This document shows positions 17,126 through 25,812 of a stretch of DNA of 64,000 bases, in pieces; within the stretch, counting starts at the first letter, position 1; each line of letters begins with the position of its first letter. Made by a program: the position numbers and the translations under genes. The DNA lies in NCBI GenBank assembly GCA_022072225.1, contig JAJVIC010000010.1, forward strand, positions 1 to 64,000, written 5' to 3'. The notes under the pieces were generated by a model, which worked only from the letters and a program-made list of their open reading frames with translations, searched no databases and was not told the DNA's origin. Source of the DNA: Bacteroidia bacterium. GTDB lineage: Bacteria; Bacteroidota; Bacteroidia; SXHM01.

Positions 17126-19186
17126 TTATCCTTTTCCGTGTTTTTCTTTCAGGTAGTTGTAGAACGCAACCTGCGAGCGTATTTTTACTTTGCTGTTGTT
17201 GCGCTTATAGCGGTTGGTTTGAAATTCATCAATAATGCGCGCTTTCACGTTTCCGCTTAGTTGTATGTTGAGCATTGTGCGTAATTCCTGCTGTAATTCT
17301 TTTGAGTAAACAGGGCAAGTTACTTCAACGCGGTAATCAAGGTTGCGTGTCATCCAGTCGGCAGAAGAGAAATAATACAATTCATTTCCTCCATTGCAGA
17401 AAACAAAAATACGCGAGTGTTCTAAGTAGCGGTCAACAATGCTCACGGCTTCAATGTTTTCGCTCATTCCTTTTATCCCGGGAATAAGTGAACAAATACC
17501 GCGGATAATCATTTTAATTTTAACTCCTGCATTGCTGGCTTGGTATAATTTTTTAATCAACTCTAAGTCAACCAGATTATTCATTTTTAAAATCATATAT
17601 GCGGGCTTTCCGGCTTTGGCATTTTTGATTTCATTATTTATAAGCGAAATCATTTTTTTTCGCATGGAGTGTGGCGAAACAACTAAATGTTTGTACTTCT
17701 GAGTGTGAAAATTATTTTCAAAAAAATCAAAGAGTTTGCTTACCTCAGTTGTAATTTCAGTACGCGATGTAAACAAGCTGTGGTCGCTGTATAATTTCGC
17801 AGTTTCTTCGTTGTAATTTCCTGTTCCAACACTTGCGTAGTTTACAATTTTGATTCCTTCTCTTCGTTTAATAAGACACATTTTGCTGTGTACTTTTAAG
17901 CCGGGAACACCGTAAATTACTTTTACACCTTCTTCCTGTAAAGCATTGCTCCACTGTATATTTGCTTCCTCATCAAAGCGTGCCTGTATTTCCATTACGG
18001 CAGTTACATCTTTCCCGTTTTTTACCGCACTGATGAGCGCATTTATTACATTTGATTTCTTTGCAAGACGGTAGGCTGTTATTTTTATGGAAATAACATT
18101 GGGGTCAATAGCTGCTTCGCGCAATAAATCAATAAATGAACTAAAACTCTGATAAGGATAATGCAACAAAACATCGCGTTTTTTCAACACATTTATAATG
18201 CTTGCCGTTGGATTCAGGTATTTATTCTGTATGGCAGGAGATGGGTGATATTCCAGATGCTTACCGCCTACATTCGGGAAATTAATAAAGTCCTTAAAGT
18301 TATGATAGCGCCCTCCGGGAATAAGATTATCGGCATTGTCAAACTTCATGCTTTTAATAATGAAATCAAGCAATTGACGGGGCATGGTCTGGTCGTAAAC
18401 AAAACGAACCGGCTCGCCCTTTTTGCGTTGTTTAATACTGCGCGAAATTTTTTCAACCAGACTGCGCGACAAATCATTATCAATATGCAATTCAGCATCG
18501 CGCGTTATTTTTATGGTAAAGGCTTTGTCAAATTTTAGTTTCAGTACTTCAAAAATTTCCTGCATTGAAAAGCGGATGACATCGTCTATCAGCATAATGT
18601 ATTTCTTGCCATCTTTTTCGGGCAATACAAGAAAGCGAGAATGCACCGTAGTAGGGATTTCTATAAGTGAATACGGATTTTTTTCGCTTTTACGGCCTGC
18701 AAACTTTACGGCCAGATAAATTGATTTTTCGCGCAGATAAGGGAAGTCGGAATGTTTATAAAGCATTACGGGAACCAGCGTTGGCCGTATAACCTGATGA
18801 AAATAATCTTTAACAAAAACGCCCTGCTCTTTCGACAGTTTTGTTTCGTTGAGAATAAAAATATTCTCTTTTTCAAGCCCTGCTAAAATGTCATTGTAAA
18901 TTTCAAGTGAGCGCTGCTGGTGGCGAATAACAATGTCATGTATCTGACTCAGCAGTTTTTTAGGTTTTGCGCCCAACAGTTCTTTGGCGCTTTTACCAAA
19001 ATTTAAAACACGGTTAATTGTGGCAACGCGCACTCGAAAGAACTCATCTAAGTTGTTGGAAAAAATTCCGAGAAAACGAATACGCTGAACCAGCGGAACC
19101 GTCTTATCACCTGCTTCCTGCAACACACGCTCATTAAACGAAAGCCAGCTTATTTCCCGGTTGATTAGTTCTTTTCTGTTTTTCAT
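17126..19186 (-). CDS. ppk1: polyphosphate kinase 1
   Basis: Makes inorganic polyphosphate from ATP reversibly. The 686-residue product has the PPK1 domains in order: N-terminal helical part starting R-E-I-S-W-L-S-F-N-E-R-V-L (about 8-20), the head domain, and two phospholipase-D-like C-terminal domains. The autophosphorylated His is in G-L-K-V-H-S-K-M (about 432) and the second active-site His in Y-L-E-H-S-R-I-F (about 589). Its start codon overlaps the stop of the upstream SixA-like gene by 4 bp, and the ppx-like gene follows, so the three form a polyphosphate operon. Confidence 0.95.
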   Translation of the reverse strand: MKNRKELINREISWLSFNERVLQEAGDKTVPLVQRIRFLGIFSNNLDEFFRVRVATINRVLNFGKSAKELLGAKPKKLLSQIHDIVIRHQQRSLEIYNDILAGLEKENIFILNETKLSKEQGVFVKDYFHQVIRPTLVPVMLYKHSDFPYLREKSIYLAVKFAGRKSEKNPYSLIEIPTTVHSRFLVLPEKDGKKYIMLIDDVIRFSMQEIFEVLKLKFDKAFTIKITRDAELHIDNDLSRSLVEKISRSIKQRKKGEPVRFVYDQTMPRQLLDFIIKSMKFDNADNLIPGGRYHNFKDFINFPNVGGKHLEYHPSPAIQNKYLNPTASIINVLKKRDVLLHYPYQSFSSFIDLLREAAIDPNVISIKITAYRLAKKSNVINALISAVKNGKDVTAVMEIQARFDEEANIQWSNALQEEGVKVIYGVPGLKVHSKMCLIKRREGIKIVNYASVGTGNYNEETAKLYSDHSLFTSRTEITTEVSKLFDFFENNFHTQKYKHLVVSPHSMRKKMISLINNEIKNAKAGKPAYMILKMNNLVDLELIKKLYQASNAGVKIKMIIRGICSLIPGIKGMSENIEAVSIVDRYLEHSRIFVFCNGGNELYYFSSADWMTRNLDYRVEVTCPVYSKELQQELRTMLNIQLSGNVKARIIDEFQTNRYKRNNSKVKIRSQVAFYNYLKEKHGKG

Positions 19187-19689
19187 TCTTCAGCGTTCTT
19201 CTTCTTTGCGGGGCTTTCAAGAAATATTAGTTTTCCTTTTCCGGGTGTTAATTTTTGCCAATGCTTAACACCGAAATTTATTTTTGCTACCGATGAAGTA
19301 GGCATTTTTTCAATCGCTTTTCCTGTAAGGTCATTTAGTAAATAAGTAAGTGCAGGATCATGGCCTACCAGCATAACAACATCATACTTATCGTCTGTAT
19401 TTCGCAACAACGGCAAGAGGGCATCTTTACTGAAATCATAAACCATATCGTTTATAACAATGCGGTTGTAATGATATTTGAGTGTTCGTGAAATAATGAG
19501 AGCTGTTGTAATTGCTCTTACTGCCGGACTGCTGATTAATAAATCAGGCAAACATTTAAGAGTTTTCAGTTTTTCGGAAATCTCAAGCGCATCTTTTACT
19601 CCGCTGCGTTTAAGCGGGCGATCCATATCGGAGATATCTGCATCGTTCCAACTTGATTTGGCATGACGTACAAGTAGAAGTGTTTTCAT
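19183..19689 (-). CDS. SixA-like histidine phosphatase
   Basis: Small branch-2-like histidine phosphatase of the phosphoglycerate mutase fold. The 168-residue product opens M-K-T-L-L-L-V-R-H-A-K-S-S-W, giving the RHG-type motif with nucleophile His at residue 9, and has the second catalytic His in M-L-V-G-H-D-P (about 110-116). SixA proteins dephosphorylate phosphohistidine on HPt or PTS proteins, and CHAD/polyphosphate-linked relatives occur beside ppk genes. The 4-bp overlap with ppk1 suggests translational coupling; the actual substrate is not known. Confidence 0.85.
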   Translation of the reverse strand: MKTLLLVRHAKSSWNDADISDMDRPLKRSGVKDALEISEKLKTLKCLPDLLISSPAVRAITTALIISRTLKYHYNRIVINDMVYDFSKDALLPLLRNTDDKYDVVMLVGHDPALTYLLNDLTGKAIEKMPTSSVAKINFGVKHWQKLTPGKGKLIFLESPAKKKNAEE

Positions 19690-19756
19690 ATACAGCCTGA
19701 AAGATAAGAAGTATCAACGTGGTAAAACTAAAAAATCGGCAAAACTTAACTTTAAC

Positions 19757-20776
19757 TTAACGTTGAAATTGTGTAAGAGAAACCAGATAAACCGAAACTA
19801 TAAACACCATCAAAGCGCCAAACTGGTGCAGTGAACCTAGGAAAACAGGATTAAGGTGCAGATTTAAAATAGTAATGATGCCCAACACAACCTGAAACAT
19901 AACAATGAGCATCATTAGTTGCACAGCGCTTTGCAAAACAGGCTGTAATTTATTTTTCAATGAATAAATCCACAATATCACCACCATTAAGGTAAGCAGG
20001 TAGGCAATACAGCGGTGTATGAATTGCAGTGTAACAGTGTTCTCGAATAGATTAAGCCATGCCGGTTGCAGTGTTCCCATTTCGGGTGGAATAAAACTGT
20101 TGCCCATCAACGGAAAGGTGTTGTAAATAAAACCCGCTTTTGTTCCGGCTACAAAAGCCCCATAAATGAGTTGTACAACAACAATCAATAAAATAACCCA
20201 CGAGAAAGTACGGACTAAGGCAGGTGTATTCAGTTGTTCTTTTTTCATAAGCGAGAGTGCAATCCACAAGGTATAACCAAAGGTGATAAACGCTGTAACA
20301 AGATGTAATGCCAGACGGTAATGAGCTACATACGGGTTATCAACCAAACCGCTGCTCACCATATACCAACCTATAAAGCCTTGCAATCCGCCAAGAAAAA
20401 AAACAATCAACAGTTTAGGAATTAAACTGCGTTCTAATTTTTTGCGCAATAAAAAATAAAGAAAAGGAATAAGAAAAATCAACCCGATGCTGCGCCCCAC
20501 CAAACGATGAATATATTCCCACCAGTAAATATTTTTGAAATCTTCCAGTTCAAAATGTGAGTTGATTTTTTGAAATTGTGGAGTTTGTTTGTATTCATCA
20601 AACTCCTCCATCCATTGCGTTTCATTCAGGGGAGGAATAGTTCCGGTAACTAATTTCCATTGTGTTATGGAAAGTCCCGAACCGGTAAGGCGTGTAATAC
20701 CCCCGATCACCACCATTGCTGCTATAAGAAAGCAACCCGTAAGCAGCCAGATGATGATGGGTTTGTTGTTGTTCAT
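19757..20776 (-). CDS. ctaA: heme A synthase (COX15/CtaA family)
   Basis: Oxidises the methyl group of heme O to give heme A for aa3-type cytochrome oxidases. The 339-residue inner-membrane protein shows about eight hydrophobic helices and the family's conserved signatures: G-G-I-T-R-L-T-G-S-G-L-S near residue 25, the heme-ligand His in W-W-E-Y-I-H-R-L-V-G-R (about 91), H-Y-R-L-A-L-H-L near 155, Q-F-I-H-R-C-I-A-Y near 251 and L-G-S-L-H-Q-F-G-A near 318. The length fits the alpha-proteobacterial/eukaryote-like COX15 form. Its presence says the organism respires with a heme-A oxidase. Confidence 0.92.
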   Translation of the reverse strand: MNNNKPIIIWLLTGCFLIAAMVVIGGITRLTGSGLSITQWKLVTGTIPPLNETQWMEEFDEYKQTPQFQKINSHFELEDFKNIYWWEYIHRLVGRSIGLIFLIPFLYFLLRKKLERSLIPKLLIVFFLGGLQGFIGWYMVSSGLVDNPYVAHYRLALHLVTAFITFGYTLWIALSLMKKEQLNTPALVRTFSWVILLIVVVQLIYGAFVAGTKAGFIYNTFPLMGNSFIPPEMGTLQPAWLNLFENTVTLQFIHRCIAYLLTLMVVILWIYSLKNKLQPVLQSAVQLMMLIVMFQVVLGIITILNLHLNPVFLGSLHQFGALMVFIVSVYLVSLTQFQR

Positions 20777-20784
20777 TTTCTTTT

Positions 20785-20824
20785 ACCGCAAAGGCGCGGA
20801 GTTTTTTCTTCGCGCCTTTGCAGT
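20785..20824. repeat. hairpin of the ACCGCAAAGGCGC type
   Basis: ACCGCAAAGGCGCGGA pairs with TCGCGCCTTTGCAGT across a short T-rich loop. Relatives of this sequence occur again near 55173. It lies between ctaA and the acyl-CoA dehydrogenase stop, so it may act as a terminator for the latter. Confidence 0.6.
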
Positions 20825-20831
20825 GAAATTT

Positions 20832-21971
20832 TTAAGACAGAATACTTTTCCCGATAACCAACTTCTGCACCTCCGAAGTTCCTTCGCCAATGGTGCATAG
20901 TTTTGAATCGCGGTAAAATTTTTCCACCGGAAAATCTTTTGTGTAACCATAACCCCCAAAGATTTGAACTGCTTCTGTTGAAACTCTTACAGCCACTTCC
21001 GATGAATAATATTTTGCCATTGCGCCTTCTTTGGTCATGCGTTCGCCCCTGTTCTTCATATCGGCAGCCTGATAAATTAAGAGTTCAGCAGCTTCAATTT
21101 GTGTTGACATATCAGCCAGTTTAAAAGCAATAGCCTGAAAATTAGAAATTGGCTGCCCAAACTGATGACGCTCTTTTGAATATTTAACGGCAGCTTCGTA
21201 TGCGCCTTTTGCAATTCCCAAACCAAGTGCAGCAATTGAAATTCTTCCTCCGTCTAATACTTTCATGGCTTGAATAAATCCTTCGCCTTCCTGTCCCAGC
21301 AACTGACTTTTGTGAATTCTGCAATCCTGAAAAATCAATTCTGTTGTTTCGGATGCACGCATTCCAAGTTTGTTTTCTTTTTTTCCTGAAGTAAAGCCTG
21401 GCGTTCCCTTTTCAATAATAAAAGCACTCATACCGCGAGAATCACCTTTTGCACCTGTGCGTGCAATTACAACTGCAACATCACCTGATTTTCCGTGTGT
21501 GATAAAGTTTTTTGCTCCGTTTAATACATAATAGTCACCGTCTTTTTGAGCAACGGTAAGCATACGGGCCGAGTCTGAACCTGTGTTGGTTTCGGTTAAC
21601 CCCCATGCCCCTATGTATTCGGCTGTTGCAAGCTTTGTCAAATATTTTTTCTTCTGCTCTTCGTTACCGAAATATAGAATGTGTCCGGTACAAAGCGAGT
21701 TGTGTGCAGCCAGTGAAAGTCCTATAGAACCGCACACTTTTGCTACTTCAACAATAGCTGTTACATATTCAAAATAGCCGAACCCCGAACCGTTGTATTC
21801 AGCAGGGACAAGAATTCCCATCAAACCGAGCTCCCCAAGTTTTTTAAAAACAGGAACAGGAAATTCTTGTGATTCATCCCACTCCATCATTTTTGGACGT
21901 ATTTCTTTTTCTGCAAAGTCGCGCACCATTTGCGCAATCATTTTCTGGTTTTCGTTTTCGGTAAATTCCAT
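20832..21971 (-). CDS. acyl-CoA dehydrogenase
   Basis: FAD enzyme that introduces the first double bond in acyl-CoA beta-oxidation or branched-chain acid breakdown, passing electrons to ETF. The 379-residue length is standard. Visible motifs are W-G-L-T-E-T-N-T-G-S-D (about 124-134), N-G-A-K-N-F-I-T-H-G, the arginine segment R-H-Q-F-G-Q-P-I (about 268-275), Q-I-F-G-G-Y-G-Y, and the catalytic Glu in C-T-I-G-E-G-T-S-E (about 362). It resembles the short-chain/butyryl-CoA type, though chain length preference cannot be told from sequence alone. It has its own hairpin-flanked position between ctaA and apt. Confidence 0.92.
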   Translation of the reverse strand: MEFTENENQKMIAQMVRDFAEKEIRPKMMEWDESQEFPVPVFKKLGELGLMGILVPAEYNGSGFGYFEYVTAIVEVAKVCGSIGLSLAAHNSLCTGHILYFGNEEQKKKYLTKLATAEYIGAWGLTETNTGSDSARMLTVAQKDGDYYVLNGAKNFITHGKSGDVAVVIARTGAKGDSRGMSAFIIEKGTPGFTSGKKENKLGMRASETTELIFQDCRIHKSQLLGQEGEGFIQAMKVLDGGRISIAALGLGIAKGAYEAAVKYSKERHQFGQPISNFQAIAFKLADMSTQIEAAELLIYQAADMKNRGERMTKEGAMAKYYSSEVAVRVSTEAVQIFGGYGYTKDFPVEKFYRDSKLCTIGEGTSEVQKLVIGKSILS

Positions 21972-21987
21972 GTTTCTGTTTTATTTT

Positions 21988-22042
21988 GCCACCAAAACAC
22001 TAAAGCAAAAAATAATTTAGTGAGATTTAGTGCTTTGGTGGC
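21988..22042. repeat. hairpin of the GCCACCAAAGCACTAAA type
   Basis: GCCACCAAAACACTAAAGC pairs with TTTAGTGCTTTGGTGGC over a 19-base loop. It lies between the acyl-CoA dehydrogenase start and the apt stop and looks like a dispersed intergenic palindrome that could end apt transcription. Confidence 0.65.
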
Positions 22043-22053
22043 TGATTTTATTT

Positions 22054-22581
22054 TTAATAATTAACTAAACTGATTATTTCTTTTGAATATTTTTTAAGTT
22101 GTTCTTCTCCTTTAAGAAAATCTAACCCTACAATAAATGCAAAGCCCGAAACATTAGCTCCCTGCATTTTTACTAATTCTGCCGCTGCACAGGCTGTTCC
22201 TCCTGTTGCCAGTAAATCGTCATGCACCAATACGTTCCAGCCTTTTTGTATGGCATCGGTGTGCATTTCTATAGTGGCACTTCCGTATTCTAAATCATAG
22301 GAATACGAAACAGTTTTGTAAGGCAACTTACCTGGTTTGCGAGCAGGAATAAAAGGCACATTTAATTGTTCGGCTAATAAAAGTGCAAAGAAAAAGCCTC
22401 GGCTTTCTACACCAACTATGGCATCAACAGGGGTTCCGTCAATACGCTTGATAAATTCATTTACAATAGCGCGACACAATTTTGGGTCCATCAGAATCGG
22501 GGTGATATCCTTGAAAAGGATTCCGGGTTTCGGAAAATCGGGAATATCGCGAATGGCTGCTTTTAATTGTTGTTCTATCAC
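22054..22581 (-). CDS. apt: adenine phosphoribosyltransferase
   Basis: Salvages adenine to AMP with PRPP. The 175-residue length is standard. It opens with the family's I-P-D-F-P-K-P-G-I-L-F-K-D-I-T-P (about 13-28) and has V-G-V-E-S-R-G-F-F-F-A near 58-68, and the PRPP-binding motif V-H-D-D-L-L-A-T-G-G-T at about 119-129. Its start abuts the stop of the HhH gene upstream (adjacent bases), so the two are cotranscribed. Confidence 0.95.
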   Translation of the reverse strand: MIEQQLKAAIRDIPDFPKPGILFKDITPILMDPKLCRAIVNEFIKRIDGTPVDAIVGVESRGFFFALLLAEQLNVPFIPARKPGKLPYKTVSYSYDLEYGSATIEMHTDAIQKGWNVLVHDDLLATGGTACAAAELVKMQGANVSGFAFIVGLDFLKGEEQLKKYSKEIISLVNY

Positions 22582-23574
22582 TTATTCAATGGTCAAATAG
22601 GGCGCAATTTTACGGAATACATCCTCAGTAACCAAATGAGATTTTCTAATTCCTTCAATACTGGTAAAACGCCCGTGTTGCTGACGTATGCTTACAAGAG
22701 AATTCGCAATATTGAAACGGATATAAGGATGTATTTTTAACTCGTCAATTGAAGCGGTGTTTACATTTAGTTTTTTTACCTCAAAAGGGTCAACGGTAAG
22801 AAATGGTTCTATCTCGGCATATCGTATTGAGTCAACTTTATAAACCTCGCGCAGTTGTTCTTTACTGAAAAAGCCTCCAAGTTTAGTTCTGTATTCAATT
22901 ATTTTCATCGCGATATAGGGGCCAATGCCTTTTACTTTTATTAATTCTAATGAATCGGCTGTATTAAGTTCAATAAGCACAGTTTGTTTTGCGGGATATT
23001 CTTTTTTTTCAAAAACGAATTTTTTATCACTTGTAAACAAATCTTCTTTTTTCTCTTCAGGAATTACAATAAATGCTTTCAGTCGTTCATATTCTTGCTT
23101 ACTGACAGTATACATTTTTGCAAAATCTTCTTTTTTGCGGAATCTGCCGCCTTTATTCCTGTAGTTGAGAATTCCGGTTGCCTGTTTTTTAGTCAAACCA
23201 AGTTTTACAAAATCTTCTTCGGTAGCTGTGTTTGGATTAAAGACAAAAAGTGATGATGCAGTTTGCGAAGGCGTTGCAATTTCATCAGCAATAAATACTT
23301 CTGCTGAATCGTGTTCCTGCTTTTTTTCCGCGCTGGCAAGAAATTCATTTACATGCTTTTGAAGAAGGCCTGTGTCGTCCGGAGTTTGATAGTTGTAAAA
23401 CCGGTAAACAAACGTAAAAATAATGAAGAATAAAATCAGAGCAATCGTGAAAATAGTTCCGTTGCGCTGCATTCTGTTAAACAAAAAATAATGGCGAAGG
23501 AAGTGGGTGAATGAAGAGTGTATCTCTTTCTTCTTCGTGAATGATTTTTTGTTGAACTTTTGCTGAATGGACAT
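22582..23574 (-). CDS. membrane-anchored helix-hairpin-helix protein (ComEA-like)
   Basis: The 330-residue product has a basic N-terminal part, one hydrophobic helix at about 40-60 (T-I-F-T-I-A-L-I-L-F-F-I-I-F), and three helix-hairpin-helix repeats of the ComEA type: L-G-L-T-K-K-Q-A-T-G-I-L-N-Y (about 126-139), I-K-V-K-G-I-G-P-Y-I-A-M-K-I-I-E-Y (about 213-229) and H-P-Y-I-R-F-N-I-A-N-S-L (about 283-294). Such modules bind DNA non-specifically; ComEA is the DNA receptor of competence, but this family in Bacteroidota has not been tied to one role. It is directly followed by apt. Confidence 0.82.
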   Translation of the reverse strand: MSIQQKFNKKSFTKKKEIHSSFTHFLRHYFLFNRMQRNGTIFTIALILFFIIFTFVYRFYNYQTPDDTGLLQKHVNEFLASAEKKQEHDSAEVFIADEIATPSQTASSLFVFNPNTATEEDFVKLGLTKKQATGILNYRNKGGRFRKKEDFAKMYTVSKQEYERLKAFIVIPEEKKEDLFTSDKKFVFEKKEYPAKQTVLIELNTADSLELIKVKGIGPYIAMKIIEYRTKLGGFFSKEQLREVYKVDSIRYAEIEPFLTVDPFEVKKLNVNTASIDELKIHPYIRFNIANSLVSIRQQHGRFTSIEGIRKSHLVTEDVFRKIAPYLTIE

Positions 23575-23611
23575 AGCTGTGTTCGTTTTGCACAGCTAAA
23601 ATAAAAAAATG

Positions 23612-24520
23612 TTAATTTTTTTTCAATTGTGCATCCAGAATCTGAAGCCCTTCTTCAAATGAATGAGGCTTATAATCGAGCTCACGGTAAGCTTTGTCCA
23701 GAATGAAGCCTGTACGAGGCGGGCGTTTGGCGGCCTGATTTAGCGTATCGGATTTTATCGGCTTTACAATTGATTTATCTAATTTCCAGAAATCAGCAAC
23801 GCGGTAAACCAATTCAAGAATGCTCATAATGTCTTTTCCCGAAACGTGATAAATTCCTTTTGCATGTTTGTCTGCAGCACTGATGCAGGCATCTGCCAGA
23901 TCTTCTGCCAGCGTGGGCGACCGGAACTGATCATCAACAACATTAATGGATTGTCCTTTTTCCAAAGCACCTTTTGCCCAAAGCACTACATTGCTGCGGC
24001 TCATATTATCAACTATACCGTAAACGATAATGGTTCGCAAAATTGCCCAGCTGATATTGCTTTTCTGCAAAATCTTTTCTGCTTCATATTTTGAAAGTGC
24101 ATAATAGGAAAGGGGATTAGGCTGGTCTTCTTCCCTGTACGGACCGGCTTGTCCGTCAAAAACAAAATCAGTGCTTAAGTGAATGAAGTGAATTGCTGAG
24201 CCATTGATTGCTTTCACAAAATTTTCAACCGCGGTTACATTTGCTCCCCAACATTCTTCTCTCTTTGTTTCGCATTCATCAACATTGGTCATGGCGGCAG
24301 TGTTGATGATTACCTGAGGTTGAAATTTTTCAATTGCGGCAAGTACATCTTCTGATTTTGAAATATCAAGGTTGATGTATGTGTAACCGTTTTTTTCAAT
24401 CAAACGGTTTTCGCCTTTTGATGCAGCTATGAGGTTTACATCATTGCGCTGAAGAAGTTTGTAAACTATTTTTTGACCGAGTAGACCGTTGGATCCGGTA
24501 ACAAGAATGGTGGTTTTCAT
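23612..24520 (-). CDS. RmlD-like NAD(P)-dependent sugar-nucleotide reductase
   Basis: Extended short-chain dehydrogenase of the RmlD (dTDP-4-dehydrorhamnose reductase) type. The 302-residue product has the cofactor motif V-T-G-S-N-G-L-L-G-Q-K (about 6-16), N-T-A-A-M-T-N-V-D-E-C (about 74-84), L-S-T-D-F-V-F-D-G near 116-124, and the catalytic Y-A-L-S-K at about 138-142. There are no other dTDP-rhamnose genes around, so it may act on a different sugar nucleotide. It sits between the HhH gene and the channel gene on the same strand. Confidence 0.82.
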   Translation of the reverse strand: MKTTILVTGSNGLLGQKIVYKLLQRNDVNLIAASKGENRLIEKNGYTYINLDISKSEDVLAAIEKFQPQVIINTAAMTNVDECETKREECWGANVTAVENFVKAINGSAIHFIHLSTDFVFDGQAGPYREEDQPNPLSYYALSKYEAEKILQKSNISWAILRTIIVYGIVDNMSRSNVVLWAKGALEKGQSINVVDDQFRSPTLAEDLADACISAADKHAKGIYHVSGKDIMSILELVYRVADFWKLDKSIVKPIKSDTLNQAAKRPPRTGFILDKAYRELDYKPHSFEEGLQILDAQLKKN

Positions 24521-24529
24521 TTTTTTAAC

Positions 24530-25540
24530 TTATTGCCTGAATTCTTTGCGCAAATTATTAATCTGGTCGTGCGAACCAAGCAGAAATAATTTTGAATCTT
24601 TTTTTATTATTGTTTCGGGTGAGGGATTAACAATGTATTTTCCTTCAGCAGATTTAAAGCCGATAATATTGGCTCCGAATTTATTTCTTAGTTCAAGCTC
24701 GCGAATGGTTTTACCATAAATATCTTCCTGTAATTCATCACCGCTCAGCTCATCCAGGTAAAACTCAATGTCGCCATTTCCGGTGAGCACATCAACAAAT
24801 TCGATGATACCGGGACTTAAAACCATTGATGCCATGTGAGCTCCGCCAATTTTGTCGGGCATAATAACATTGTTTGCTCCGGCTCTTTTTAATTTTAAGT
24901 CAGAATTTTCTTCAGAGGCACGGCTTATGATTTTAATATTAGGATTTAAACCGCGGGCGGTAAGTACAACAAAAAGATTGTCGGCATCTTTCGGAAGAGT
25001 TGTAATTAAGGCTCGTGCGTGATTTATTCCTGCTTTAACAAGAACTTCGTCATGGGTTGCATCACCGGTTATTATTAATTCTCTGTCAATATCAGTAAAA
25101 GAATCAATGTTCTCCTCATTATTCTCAATTAAAACAAAAGGGGTATTATGTGATTTCAATCGTTTGGCAGCCTGTTTCCCGTTTCTTCCAAAGCCACAAA
25201 TAATAACATGGTTTTTCATTTTACTTAGTTTTTTGTCTGATCTGTAGTTTCTGAATATTCTCTGAAATTCTCCATCTACAACATATTGTGTAATGCGTGT
25301 GATAGCAAGGGCAAATGTACCAATACTGGTAATTATCAGCACTACAGTGAACATACGTCCTGCATCGCTGAGCGGTTTTATTTCGCTGAAACCTACCGTT
25401 GCAATGGTTATTACCGACATATACAGTGCATCAAAAAAGGCATAATCTTCAATGAGCATGTAGCCGGCAATGCCGAATATAAAGATAGCGGCAATAAGTA
25501 ATAATGGTAAGAAAAGCTGGCGGAACTGTGAGAAAATCAT
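24530..25540 (-). CDS. potassium channel with TrkA-N/TrkA-C regulatory domains
   Basis: Two-helix K+ channel with a cytoplasmic RCK module. The 336-residue product has transmembrane helices at about 8-28 and 62-85, with a pore loop between them whose filter reads T-V-G-F-S-E (about 48-53) in place of T-V-G-Y-G-D; this variant is common in bacterial channels of this type. Next comes the TrkA-N domain with V-I-I-C-G-F-G-R-N-G (about 112-121) and a TrkA-C domain at about 245-336. The domain order fits a calcium- or nucleotide-gated channel. Ligand unknown. Confidence 0.9.
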   Translation of the reverse strand: MIFSQFRQLFLPLLLIAAIFIFGIAGYMLIEDYAFFDALYMSVITIATVGFSEIKPLSDAGRMFTVVLIITSIGTFALAITRITQYVVDGEFQRIFRNYRSDKKLSKMKNHVIICGFGRNGKQAAKRLKSHNTPFVLIENNEENIDSFTDIDRELIITGDATHDEVLVKAGINHARALITTLPKDADNLFVVLTARGLNPNIKIISRASEENSDLKLKRAGANNVIMPDKIGGAHMASMVLSPGIIEFVDVLTGNGDIEFYLDELSGDELQEDIYGKTIRELELRNKFGANIIGFKSAEGKYIVNPSPETIIKKDSKLFLLGSHDQINNLRKEFRQ

Positions 25541-25562
25541 AAGTCAGTTCTGTCAGAAAAAA

Positions 25563-25799
25563 TTAAAGATCCCAAATTCTTTTTGTCTGCTGACGCAGGC
25601 TTCGGGGTTTAAAGTATTCTTTATGCTCAAGAATAAAAGAAAATATAAAATAGATAATTATGGGCGAGCCAAATGTAAAAAATGACAAATAGATAAAGTA
25701 GAGGCGTATGGTTGCGCTTTTAATTCCCAGCTTTTCGCCCAGCCAGGTGCATACACCAAAAACATTAAACTCCAGGAATGATTGTAGTTTTTCTTTCAT
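25563..25799 (-). CDS. PspC domain membrane protein
   Basis: The 78-residue product is a small PspC domain: the conserved V-F-G-V-C-T-W-L-G-E-K-L-G-I (about 13-26), R-L-Y-F-I-Y-L-S (about 32-39) and one long hydrophobic helix (about 37-58), then a basic tail. In proteobacteria PspC takes part in the phage-shock membrane stress response; the role of single-domain forms in Bacteroidota is not known. It follows the DUF2851 gene by 13 bp and precedes the channel gene by 22 bp. Confidence 0.85.
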   Translation of the reverse strand: MKEKLQSFLEFNVFGVCTWLGEKLGIKSATIRLYFIYLSFFTFGSPIIIYFIFSFILEHKEYFKPRSLRQQTKRIWDL

Positions 25800-25812
25800 T
25801 GAATTGAACGTT